Assembly (NCBI GenBank): GCA_000436075.1
Contig: FR884587.1
Span: forward strand, 13,242 to 23,193
Reading direction: 5' to 3'
DNA: 9,952 bases
Source of the DNA: Eggerthella sp. CAG:209
Lineage (GTDB): Bacteria; Actinomycetota; Coriobacteriia; Coriobacteriales; Eggerthellaceae
In this document: positions 1-5,761 of the stretch, piece after piece
Position numbering within the stretch: the stretch's first letter is position 1
Layout: each line of letters starts with the position of its first letter
Notes under the pieces: model-generated
Told to the model about the DNA's origin: nothing
Databases searched by the model: none
What the model saw: the letters and a program-made list of their open reading frames with translations, nothing else
Program-made: the position numbers and the translations under genes

Positions 1-724
1 GCGGGCACGTGCCAGCAAGGCACATGCTTTCCACGCGTGTCCCCTTCTTGCGCAGCAGCAGCTCGGGCGTGCAGCCGCAGAAGAACACATCGCCGTAACG
101 ATACAGGAACACCGTGCCGCGGGCGCTGCCGTCGATCAGGTTCACCAGCACATCCTTCGACGAAAACGGCTGGTCGGCCGTAAGCTCAATACGGCGCGAA
201 GGCACGAGTTTCTCAATCTTTCCCGACGCAATGCGGCCAAGTCCCATGTCCATGATGCGTTGCCACTCGTCAAACGAGTCGCGCTGCAACGAATATGCCA
301 TGGTGCGATGGGTGCGGGGTTTTGCTTCCTCGGCATGGCGCACGAAGCGATCAACCCTGCCCTGATACACGGGTCCCAAGCTGTTCACCTGCAAGAACGA
401 CCCCTGCTCGTTTTGGATAAGCACCAATTCGGGCAGCATCAAGCGCAAACGCGGGAAGGCCGTCATCATGTCATCGGCAGGCTTGGGGTTTTCGGCATCA
501 AAGCGATTGAACGAAAAGAACACCGGCGCGAACCCTGCGTCCTGTCTTACCACATCGGCTTCGCCCAGCGTTGCCAAGGCAATGCAACGACCCAGGCCCA
601 AATAGCGTATGGGGCGTTCTTTGTCGTAGTACACAAACTGATCGGTAAAGCCCTTCTGAAGCACGCAGAAAGCGTCAACGATATCGGTGTTCAGCGCCAC
701 CGTGCGCGAATAGAGTTTAGTCAT
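1..724 (-). CDS. menF: Isochorismate synthase (MenF/EntC family), 5' part only
   Basis: Likely converts chorismate to isochorismate in the cytoplasm, the entry step to menaquinone. The frame opens with ATG at 724 and stays open for 241 codons to the left edge, so the C-terminal catalytic part is missing from the window. Visible family marks are the segment KIEKLVPSRRIEL at residues 169-181, in the place of the KVVLAR-type strand that carries the lysine base (here K172), and FFCGCTPELLLRK followed by VESMCLAGT at about 214-239, the FxGxxPExLL and LAGT blocks of chorismate-utilising enzymes. The N-terminal 150 residues are the variable domain. The start overlaps the mazG stop by 8 bases, suggesting translational coupling, and AGGTGA lies about 10 bases upstream. 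Anthranilate or aminodeoxychorismate synthase component I are alternatives, but the block spacing fits isochorismate synthase better. The sequence after residue 241 would settle this. Confidence 0.75.
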   Translation of the reverse strand, partial: MTKLYSRTVALNTDIVDAFCVLQKGFTDQFVYYDKERPIRYLGLGRCIALATLGEADVVRQDAGFAPVFFSFNRFDAENPKPADDMMTAFPRLRLMLPELVLIQNEQGSFLQVNSLGPVYQGRVDRFVRHAEEAKPRTHRTMAYSLQRDSFDEWQRIMDMGLGRIASGKIEKLVPSRRIELTADQPFSSKDVLVNLIDGSARGTVFLYRYGDVFFCGCTPELLLRKKGTRVESMCLAGTCP

Positions 725-1592
725 GGGAGGCTTCACCTACGTGCAACATCTTGGCCTGATCCCACAGTTGCTGCATTTCATCCATATCCAGTTCTTCGAT
801 GCGCTTGCCCTGACCCCATGCAGCGCCTTCCATAAAGGCCCAACGCTCACGGAACTTGCGGCACGTGGCACGCAGGGCCGTTTCGGCATCGATGCCTTCT
901 TTGCGCGCCACGTTCACCAGGGAAAACAGCACATCGCCAAACTCCAGCTCCTTCGCCTGAGCGTCATCGGAGCGGCATGCTTGCTTGAATTCGGCAATTT
1001 CTTCTTCCACCTTGGCCCACACGTCTTCGACGGTGTCCCACTCGAACCCGGCTGCAACCGCCTTACGGGAAATCTTGTAGGCTTGGAGCAGCGCTGGGAA
1101 GCTAGCGGGCACGCTGTCCAGCAACCCCTCGGGCTCTTCGGCCTGGGCATCGGCGGCGCTCTTTTCGGCGAGCTTCACGTTGTCCCAAATGGAAAGCACG
1201 TCTTCGGCAGAGCCCGCAGCTGCTTCACCAAACACATGCGGATGGCGGCGAATCATCTTCGCATTCACATCACGGCACACATCCGCCACGGTAAATTCGC
1301 CCGCATCGGCGGCGATCTGGCTTTGTAGAACCACCTGCAAAAGAACATCGCCCAGCTCTTCACGAAGATGCGTCGTGTCGTGCTGTTCGATAGCATCGAC
1401 AGCCTCGTACGCCTCTTCGATCATGTTGCGGGTGATGGATTCATGGGTTTGCTCGCGGTCCCACGGGCAGCCGTTCGGAGCGCGCAGGGCAGCTATGGTA
1501 TCAACGAAAGCAGCGAACGTTTCACCTGCCAATGGCGCACACGAGGTGCCTTGCTGCGTTTCCCCTGCGCTCGTCTGACAGTTTTCGCTCAC
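717..1592 (-). CDS. mazG: Nucleoside triphosphate pyrophosphohydrolase MazG
   Basis: Hydrolyses (d)NTPs to the monophosphate and pyrophosphate, clearing abnormal nucleotides. The 291-aa protein has the two tandem MazG modules of the full-length family. In the first, LRAPNGCPWDREQTHES (36-52) is the family signature, followed by the Mg-binding acidic sets EEAYE (59-63) and EELGD (78-82), then RRHPHVFGE (115-123). In the second, KVEEEIAEF (194-202) and EFGDVLFSLVN (217-227) repeat the pattern, with a degenerate second-helix motif as is usual. The start is GTG at 1592 with AGGAGG nine bases upstream; residues 1-22 are a non-conserved extension. It lies 17 bases after the ACT-domain gene, and its stop overlaps the menF start, so the three look co-transcribed. 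Length and motifs are normal and I see no damage. Confidence 0.93.
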   Translation of the reverse strand: MSENCQTSAGETQQGTSCAPLAGETFAAFVDTIAALRAPNGCPWDREQTHESITRNMIEEAYEAVDAIEQHDTTHLREELGDVLLQVVLQSQIAADAGEFTVADVCRDVNAKMIRRHPHVFGEAAAGSAEDVLSIWDNVKLAEKSAADAQAEEPEGLLDSVPASFPALLQAYKISRKAVAAGFEWDTVEDVWAKVEEEIAEFKQACRSDDAQAKELEFGDVLFSLVNVARKEGIDAETALRATCRKFRERWAFMEGAAWGQGKRIEELDMDEMQQLWDQAKMLHVGEASHD

Positions 1593-1609
1593 TGAGCTTC
1601 GCCTCCTGT

Positions 1610-1879
1610 TTAGATTTTGTACATGAACTGGAATACGTCTTCGCGCTGAACAATTACCTGAACGCCCAGCTCTTCGCCTTCCTTGGTGAGTGCTTCCTGA
1701 ACTTCGTTGAAGCCAGCGGTGTCGGTATCGAGACGAACCAACATGGTCATGCTGAAGATGTTATCCAGAATGGTCTGGTTGATGTCGTCGATGCTTGCGC
1801 CCTTTTCTGCCAGGACACCGGAAATGCCAGCTACGATACCGGCGCGGTCTTTACCCAAAACCGAGATAACACAACGCAT
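1610..1879 (-). CDS. Small ACT-domain protein (UPF0237-like)
   Basis: This is an 89-aa protein made of a single ACT domain. Residues 1-20 (MRCVISVLGKDRAGIVAGIS) give the first beta strand and the G-K-D-R-x-G-I-V turn typical of ACT domains that sense small ligands. A helix (GVLAEKGASIDDI), a second strand (SMTMLVRLDT) and a second helix follow, and the tail ends QREDVFQFMYKI, as in the stand-alone UPF0237 family. ACT domains bind amino acids or other small metabolites and usually dimerise; the ligand and partner of this family are not established and cannot be read from the sequence. ATG at 1879 is preceded by AAAGGAA at a normal distance. It sits between folE (60-base gap) and mazG (17-base gap), probably in one operon. 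There is no catalytic domain, so a regulatory role is inferred. Confidence 0.88.
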   Translation of the reverse strand: MRCVISVLGKDRAGIVAGISGVLAEKGASIDDINQTILDNIFSMTMLVRLDTDTAGFNEVQEALTKEGEELGVQVIVQREDVFQFMYKI

Positions 1880-1888
1880 GAAAGATTC

Positions 1889-1918
1889 CTTTCGCTTTGC
1901 TTCCGCTCCTTGCGAAAG
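1889..1918 (-). promoter_or_regulatory. Possible hairpin over the ACT-gene ribosome binding site
   Basis: Arms CTTTCGC (1889-1895) and GCGAAAG (1912-1918) are perfect 7-base complements with a 16-base loop. On the mRNA strand the 3' arm GCGAAAG runs into the AAAGGAA ribosome binding site of the gene starting at 1879, so pairing would partly hide it. This could tune translation between folE and the ACT gene, or it could be chance in a short spacer. There is no U-tract, so it is not a good terminator. Confidence 0.25.
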
Positions 1919-1939
1919 CTTCGGCCTACCTGCGGGAAC

Positions 1940-2518
1940 TTAGCGTCCCATCAAAAGCGACAGCGCCTCTGCGCGCGTCGCAGCATCTTCCTTGAATATA
2001 CCACGCATGGCATTGGTGACCGTTTTCGCACCGGGCTTCTTAACGCCGCGCATGCTCATGCACAGATGCTCCGCTTCCATAACCACGGCAACGCCGCGGG
2101 GGTTCAGCTGCTCTACCAAAGTATCGGCAACCTGCGAGGTAAGGCGCTCCTGCACCTGAGGACGGCGGGCATACACCTCAACCAGGCGAGCCAGCTTGGA
2201 AATACCACAGATCTTGCCCGATTCGGAAGGCAGATATGCGATATGGGCCTTGCCGAAGAACGGTACCAGGTGGTGCTCGCACATGGAGAAGAACGGGATG
2301 TCGTGAACGATCACCATTTCATCGTGGTGTTCGTCGAAAAGCGTTTCAAAATGAACGGCTGGGTCTTGATGCAGACCAGCAAAGCACTCTTCGTACATAC
2401 GGGCCACGCGAGACGGGGTTTCAAGCAGCCCCTCGCGATTCGGGTCTTCGCCAACGCCCTCCAAAATCAGGCGCACGCCCTGCTCGATCTTTGCCAAATC
2501 CATATCGTTACTTGCCAT
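1940..2518 (-). CDS. folE: GTP cyclohydrolase I
   Basis: Converts GTP to 7,8-dihydroneopterin triphosphate, the first step to tetrahydrofolate and other pterins, as a cytoplasmic homodecamer. In the 193-residue frame counted from the first ATG (2521), the zinc ligands are Cys81 and His84 in SMCEHHLVPFFGKAHIAY and Cys154 in EHLCMSMRGV. The neighbouring catalytic histidines His83 and His152 are present, as are GLLETPSRVARMY (31-43), the GKICGISKLARLVEVYARRPQVQERL stretch (102-127) and the KPGAKTVT segment (162-169). This is the canonical zinc-dependent FolE-I form, complete. Two ATGs are adjacent; I chose the second (2518) because GGAAGG lies 5 bases before it but only 2 before the first. The gene leads the folE-ACT-mazG-menF group. 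Confidence 0.95.
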   Translation of the reverse strand: MASNDMDLAKIEQGVRLILEGVGEDPNREGLLETPSRVARMYEECFAGLHQDPAVHFETLFDEHHDEMVIVHDIPFFSMCEHHLVPFFGKAHIAYLPSESGKICGISKLARLVEVYARRPQVQERLTSQVADTLVEQLNPRGVAVVMEAEHLCMSMRGVKKPGAKTVTNAMRGIFKEDAATRAEALSLLMGR

Positions 2519-2553
2519 CATTGCCTTCCAGCCAATAGAAAATGTATCGAACT

Positions 2554-2584
2554 ATTGTAGCGCGTCTACCCGATTATGCGCTAC
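2554..2584 (-). promoter_or_regulatory. Candidate folE promoter with overlapping inverted repeat
   Basis: On the minus strand a TACAAT -10-like hexamer (2554-2559) lies about 35 bases before the folE start. It overlaps one arm of an inverted repeat, GTAGCGC (2557-2563) and GCGCTAC (2578-2584), separated by 14 bases. That placement is what an operator would show. No good -35 hexamer is visible at 16-18 bases, so the promoter call is tentative. Confidence 0.35.
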
Positions 2585-2788
2585 AGCGAAGAGCCATGCC
2601 TCATATTGGCACGAGCATGACGGCCCCGCTCGAAATCGATTCGCGGAGAGGGAACCGCCCGCAGCACTCGGACCCGCATCGCCATACCGGAGCAGGCCCG
2701 CCCCATCGCGCCACAGCAGGTTCGCCCCGCACGCCGCATCGGGCCCATCTCGCTTATAGCGCCAGCCTTAAGCTGCCCCTGGGGCCCA

Positions 2789-2829
2789 GAAACAAAAATC
2801 GGCCCAGACTGCAACTTTTTTGCGATTAG
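2789..2829 (+). repeat. Dispersed AT-rich element, copy A (core divergent)
   Basis: It shares ACAAAAATC (2792-2800) and TGCAACTTTTTTGCGATT (2810-2827) with the copy at the right end of the window. The middle differs: GGCCCAGAC here instead of TCGGCATTTT. The first block is bracketed by direct repeats GGCCCAGA (2783-2790 and 2801-2808). It lies in plus orientation without a plus-strand gene in front of it, and faces copy B across a 101-base spacer. Confidence 0.6.
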
Positions 2830-2930
2830 CAATTGTTCCAAACTCTCCAATCGCGAATCGCGGCATAAAAACGCAGGCAATTGGCCGTGCTGCGGCCTAT
2901 TACCACCCAGCGGCGACGAAAAAAGAGCCC

Positions 2931-2980
2931 CTAATCGCAAAAAAGTGCAAAAATGCCGAGATTTTTGTTTTTGCGACGGG
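2931..2980 (-). repeat. Dispersed AT-rich palindromic element, copy B
   Basis: Read on the minus strand from 2980: CCCGTCGC, then CAAAAACAAAAATC, TCGGCATTTTTGCAC, TTTTTTGCGATTAG. It matches copy C almost base for base, with one base fewer after TTTTTGCA. It forms a nested palindrome: outer arms CGCAAAAA and TTTTTGCG, inner arms CAAAAAT and ATTTTTG around CTCGGC. It begins 63 bases after the stop of the exonuclease gene, on the same strand, so it may act as a 3' element or weak terminator. The stem is A/T-rich, unlike the GC-rich terminators elsewhere in the window. Confidence 0.75.
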
Positions 2981-3026
2981 CGAAGCTGCCGCAACGGGCC
3001 GAGGCGCCGTAACGGGCTGAACGCAA
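2973..3026. repeat. Three imperfect tandem 18-base units
   Basis: Units 2973-2990, 2991-3008 and 3009-3026 begin GCGACGGGC, GCAACGGGC and GTAACGGGC, followed by a G/C-rich half that varies more. The repeat lies between the exonuclease stop and copy B. Its conserved half (CCCGTTRC on the minus strand) is also the sequence that precedes the A-rich block in copies B and C. Confidence 0.5.
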
Positions 3027-3036
3027 CAGGCCAAAC

Positions 3037-3822
3037 CTACAGATCCAATTCCACCGAAACGGGACAATGGTCTGACCCCATGATCTCGGAATAAATGTTG
3101 GCCATCTGCACCTTTTCACGCAGCGCTTCGCTCACCAGGAAATAGTCGATGCGCCACCCTGCGTTATTGGCGCGGGCATGGAAACGGTAGCTCCACCAGG
3201 AATAGGCGCCTTCGGTTGCGGGGTTTAAGTAGCGGAACGTGTCGATGAAGCCCGCATCCAAAAGGCAGGTAAACTTGGCGCGCTCTTCATCGGAAAAGCC
3301 AGGGTTGCCGCGATTGGAGCGCGGGTTCTTCAAGTCGATTTCCTGATGAGCCACATTGAAGTCGCCGCACATTACCACAGGCTTTGCGTTTCCCGTCTGA
3401 CCATTGGGAAGCACGCCTTCCTCCAGGCCTTTGCAGATATCGCGGAACCTATCATCCCAGGCCATGCGGTGGTCAAGCCGCGCAAGTTCGCTTTGGGCAT
3501 TGGGCGTGTACACGTTTACGAGCCAGTACTGTTCGAATTCACAGATCACCACGCGGCCCTCGGTGTCCAGCTCTGGCACGCCTACCTCATGAATTACCCG
3601 CAGCGGCTCCTCCTTGCAGAACACCGCCGTACCGGAATAGCCTTTGCGCTCGGCATAGCTCCAAAACTGATGGTACCCAGGAAGATCCATCTCAATCTGG
3701 CCTTCTTGCAGCTTTGTTTCCTGGAGCGCAAACACATCGGCATCAAGCTCATGGAAGGCGTCCATGAACCCCTTCTTCATAACAGCGCGCAAACCGTTAA
3801 CGTTCCAGGAAACCAATCGCAT
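3037..3822 (-). CDS. xth: Exodeoxyribonuclease III / AP endonuclease
   Basis: Cleaves DNA 5' to abasic sites and trims 3' ends in base-excision repair; Mg-dependent EEP-fold nuclease of the ExoIII group, cytoplasmic. With the chosen start the protein is 261 aa, close to the usual length. Visible catalytic marks: WNVNGLRA (6-13, Asn7/Asn9 region), QETKLQ (34-39, metal ligand Glu35), YTPN (105-108), GDFNVAH (153-159, Asp154 and Asn156), WRIDYFLVS (223-231) and GSDHCPV (249-255, Asp251-His252). All are intact. I start at the ATG at 3822, with AAAGGTG 5 bases upstream; a TTG five codons earlier (3837) has no ribosome binding site. It lies downstream of purC and the two-TM gene, separated from them by two hairpins. 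Confidence 0.94.
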   Translation of the reverse strand: MRLVSWNVNGLRAVMKKGFMDAFHELDADVFALQETKLQEGQIEMDLPGYHQFWSYAERKGYSGTAVFCKEEPLRVIHEVGVPELDTEGRVVICEFEQYWLVNVYTPNAQSELARLDHRMAWDDRFRDICKGLEEGVLPNGQTGNAKPVVMCGDFNVAHQEIDLKNPRSNRGNPGFSDEERAKFTCLLDAGFIDTFRYLNPATEGAYSWWSYRFHARANNAGWRIDYFLVSEALREKVQMANIYSEIMGSDHCPVSVELDL

Positions 3823-3841
3823 AAATGCACCTTTCAATCAA

Positions 3842-3874
3842 AGTGGCAAAAGAGGTTAACCCCCTTTTGCCACT
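3842..3874 (-). promoter_or_regulatory. Hairpin in the leader just before the exonuclease gene
   Basis: Perfect 11-base arms AGTGGCAAAAG (3842-3852) and CTTTTGCCACT (3864-3874) enclose an 11-base loop holding GGTTAACC. On the minus strand the hairpin ends 8 or so bases before the AAAGGTG ribosome binding site at about 3828-3834. It is followed by TTGATTG rather than a U-run, so it may be a leader or attenuation structure rather than a simple terminator. Confidence 0.5.
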
Positions 3875-3891
3875 CCTAGCGAATCTGAATA

Positions 3892-3916
3892 GGAAAAGGG
3901 GCAAAACCCCTTTTCC
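3892..3916 (-). terminator. Probable terminator after the two-TM protein gene
   Basis: Perfect 10-base arms GGAAAAGGGG (3892-3901) and CCCCTTTTCC (3907-3916) with a 5-base loop, starting 7 bases after the stop at 3924. The stem is strong, but the following minus-strand bases (TATTCAG) are only slightly U-rich, so termination may be partial. The arm CCCCTTTT could also pair with AAAAGGGG in the next hairpin (3842-3874), giving alternative folds. Confidence 0.5.
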
Positions 3917-3923
3917 GTCAAAG

Positions 3924-4535
3924 CTATTTCTTCTTCCTGTTTGCCTTCTTCTGGGCTTGGCGCACAGCCTTGTCGTATCCCTGCTCGCGCAGAGGACGCA
4001 ACTGATTGGTGTCGATGCGCATTCCCATGAAGAAGAAGAGCCAAGAAGCAATCATCAGGCCAATTGAAATGAACGGCTGCTGAGGAATGAGCAGCGAAAG
4101 CACGATGGCGACGATCATGCCCACGAAGCCAACGCCCGAATAAACCATGCGCTTTCGGTTCAGGCGCTTGAACTCGGCCGTATCGGGAACGAAGCGGTTA
4201 ACTTCCTTGTTGCGCTCGCGGCGGGCCTCACGGTCAGCGCGCTTAACCTTCTTGTTGTGCTTCTCGATTTCCTTCTGCTCTTCCTTGGAAAGCGAGGGGG
4301 CTTCTTTAGCCTTAGCCGAAGACTGAGCAGCCTGGGTCTTCTTGGGAGCTTTCGCGGGGGCCGGATCCTGTTTCTTGGAGCCGCCGAACAACCCCTTCTT
4401 CTCGGGCTTGGACGATGTGGTACGCACCGATGACGCAGCCTTCGAAACCGGCTTGGCAGAAGCTGCGCTCTTACGGGTAGCGCCATGTTTCTGGTCGCTG
4501 GTGTATCGCTCGTTCATGGGGTTTCGCTGAGACAT
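3924..4535 (-). CDS. Small two-TM membrane protein with basic N-terminus, unknown function
   Basis: I do not recognise this 203-aa protein. Residues 1-80 are low-complexity, rich in Lys, Ala, Ser and Pro, probably disordered. Residues 82-130 are strongly charged (KEEQKEIEKHNKKVKRADRE) and could form a helix or coiled coil. Two hydrophobic segments follow, about 131-150 (VYSGVGFVGMIVAIVLSLLI) and 155-173 (FISIGLMIASWLFFFMGMR), separated by the short turn PQQP. The tail is basic and ends NRKKK, predicting both termini in the cytoplasm. Start ATG at 4535 has AAGGAG at nine or so bases; an in-frame ATG six codons later is possible. It follows purC by 34 bases and probably shares its transcript, but nothing links it to purine synthesis. 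Basic N-terminus plus a two-TM hairpin resembles several small actinobacterial membrane proteins of unknown role; no function is assigned. Confidence 0.8.
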   Translation of the reverse strand: MSQRNPMNERYTSDQKHGATRKSAASAKPVSKAASSVRTTSSKPEKKGLFGGSKKQDPAPAKAPKKTQAAQSSAKAKEAPSLSKEEQKEIEKHNKKVKRADREARRERNKEVNRFVPDTAEFKRLNRKRMVYSGVGFVGMIVAIVLSLLIPQQPFISIGLMIASWLFFFMGMRIDTNQLRPLREQGYDKAVRQAQKKANRKKK

Positions 4536-4569
4536 CCCTTGATTCTCCTTGTTGTGTTTTCGTCGGGGC

Positions 4570-5445
4570 CTACTGGGCTACAAACGTCTTGCCCGTGATT
4601 TTCTCGTAAGCCTGAATGTACTTTTCGCTGGTCTTCTTGATGATGTCTTCGGGCAGGCGCGGCGGGTTGCCAGTGCGGTCCCAGTTGGCATTGAGCCAAT
4701 TGCGCACGAACTGCTTGTCGAAGCTGGGCTGTTCTTCGCCAACCTTATAGGTGTCGGCTGCCCAGAAACGGGAAGAGTCGGGGGTCAGAACCTCGTCGCC
4801 CAAGATGATCTTGCCGTCGTATACACCGAACTCGAACTTGGTGTCGGCGATGATAATGCCGCATTCCTTCGCGTGGCTTGCAGCCGTTTCGTACACCTTG
4901 ATGGTCAGGTCGCGAATGGCAGCAGCATCTTCGGCCCCGATAAGCTTTTCGCACTGCTCGAAGCTGATGTTCTCGTCGTGGTCGCCAATCTCGGCCTTCG
5001 TGGAAGGAGTGAAGATGGTTTCAGGCAGCTTGGAGGAATTTACCAGGCCTTCGGGGAGCTGAATGCCACATACAGCGCCCGTCTTCTGATAGTCCTTCAA
5101 ACCAGAACCGGTAAGGTAGCCGCGTACAATGCACTCGACGGGGAACATGTTGGCCTTCTTTACCAGCATAAAGCGGCCAGCAAGCTTATCGGCATAAGGC
5201 TTGAACTGCTCGGGAAGGTCGGCAACATCGGCTGAGATAAGATGGTTGTCCACCACATCGGACAGAAGGTCGAACCAGAAGCAAGAAAGCTGCGTGAGCA
5301 CCTGGCCCTTATAGGGGATTTCGTCTTCCAGAATATAGTCGAAAGCAGAAATACGATCGGATGCGACCAACAGCAGCTTGTCGCCCAAATCGTACAGATC
5401 GCGCACCTTTCCCTGTGCATCGGGTTTGATGTCGATTACAGACAT
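4570..5445 (-). CDS. purC: Phosphoribosylaminoimidazole-succinocarboxamide synthase
   Basis: Joins CAIR and aspartate with ATP to give SAICAR in de novo purine synthesis; cytoplasmic. The 291-aa product has QGKVRDLYDL (11-20), ASDRISAFD (28-36), PVECIVRGYLTGSG (102-115), FTPSTKAEIGDHDENIS (145-161), IIADTKFEFG (198-207) and DEVLTPDSSRFW (217-228), all hallmarks of SAICAR synthase. It is the longer type of about 290-300 residues with the C-terminal FDKQFVRNWL segment, not the roughly 237-aa enterobacterial type. The frame is open for another 76 codons upstream, but that translation has no family similarity. ATG at 5445 is preceded by GGAAGGA at a good distance and gives the canonical N-terminus. 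No other pur gene is adjacent. The stop is 34 bases before the two-TM gene. Confidence 0.96.
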   Translation of the reverse strand: MSVIDIKPDAQGKVRDLYDLGDKLLLVASDRISAFDYILEDEIPYKGQVLTQLSCFWFDLLSDVVDNHLISADVADLPEQFKPYADKLAGRFMLVKKANMFPVECIVRGYLTGSGLKDYQKTGAVCGIQLPEGLVNSSKLPETIFTPSTKAEIGDHDENISFEQCEKLIGAEDAAAIRDLTIKVYETAASHAKECGIIIADTKFEFGVYDGKIILGDEVLTPDSSRFWAADTYKVGEEQPSFDKQFVRNWLNANWDRTGNPPRLPEDIIKKTSEKYIQAYEKITGKTFVAQ

Positions 5446-5726
5446 GACCGTCCTTCCGTCTGAGTTTGTTGACAGAACTCTATTATGGAACATCTTGCGC
5501 AGCAACGCATGAAAAAGAAGCAGTACTTGCGCCGATTCACAACTACTGCGATTAATGCCTGGGTGCGAAACGCACAAAAGCCCCCGCAAATACCCAGTCT
5601 CAGAAGCGCAATCGCTTAGCCAAGACCCGCCCAACTTGGCATGACCCCTTTGTTGTTGCAACAATCCGCACAATCACTCAGGCAAGGCAGGCCAAAAAAG
5701 ATGGCCACGATCCAAGCCCAAGGCCG
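5446..5726. other. Non-coding gap upstream of purC
   Basis: About 280 bases between the kinase terminator and purC without a supported gene. It holds the candidate purC -10 box, a perfect 12-base palindrome TTGTTGCAACAA (5653-5664), and short hairpins such as GCCAAG/CTTGGC (5619-5624, 5635-5640) and AAGCG/CGCTT near 5603-5616. I see no recognisable purine riboswitch core; the palindrome could be an operator. Confidence 0.4.
5482..5487 (-). promoter_or_regulatory. Candidate -10 box of the purC promoter
   Basis: CATAAT on the minus strand, 37 bases before the purC ATG, matches TATAAT at five of six positions in a locally A/T-rich stretch. No convincing -35 hexamer is found at 16-18 bases. It would give a leader of about 30 bases. 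Confidence 0.35.
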
Positions 5727-5755
5727 AAAAAGAAAGGCGCCCGTACAGGCGCCTT
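5727..5755 (-). terminator. Intrinsic terminator after the sensor kinase gene
   Basis: Arms AAGGCGCC (5734-5741) and GGCGCCTT (5748-5755) with loop CGTACA; on the minus strand the stem is followed by TTTCTTTTTC. It starts 6 bases after the kinase stop codon (5762-5764). This is a standard rho-independent terminator. Confidence 0.82.
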
Positions 5756-5761
5756 CCATAG

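Larger units (their letters stand above)
2522..3036. other. Long non-coding gap between folE and the exonuclease gene
   Basis: About 515 bases with no gene I can support. Open frames exist on both strands, but their translations are rich in Arg, Pro, His and Ser, lack recognisable motifs and have no ribosome binding sites. From right to left it contains three tandem 18-base units (2973-3026), a palindromic repeat element (2931-2980), a spacer with a small hairpin (GGCCG 2883-2887, CGGCC 2893-2897), a second, opposed copy of the element (2789-2829), about 200 bases of unremarkable GC-rich sequence, and the putative folE promoter. It could hold an RNA or be decaying sequence; I cannot tell. Confidence 0.6.

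Noticed and set aside
1532..2560. 342-codon plus-strand open frame
   Set aside because: It lies opposite folE, the ACT gene and part of mazG, all with intact family motifs; the long frame is a shadow of their codon bias.
2783..2808. Direct repeats GGCCCAGA as a target-site duplication of an insertion
   Set aside because: They flank only 10 bases belonging to the repeat element, too short for a mobile insertion; no transposase is present in the window.
2581..2994. 137-codon minus-strand open frame (and a 95-codon plus-strand one from 2542) in the gap before folE
   Set aside because: No ribosome binding site, no recognisable motif, Arg/Pro/Ser-rich translation typical of GC-rich non-coding sequence; the minus frame runs through the repeat element.
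2973..3026. Tandem units as a possible CRISPR array
   Set aside because: Units abut directly with no spacers, are only 18 bases long and imperfect, and no cas gene is near.
5446..5673. In-frame 76-codon extension upstream of purC
   Set aside because: The extension has no similarity to SAICAR synthases, crosses the candidate promoter, and the ATG at 5445 has a good ribosome binding site.
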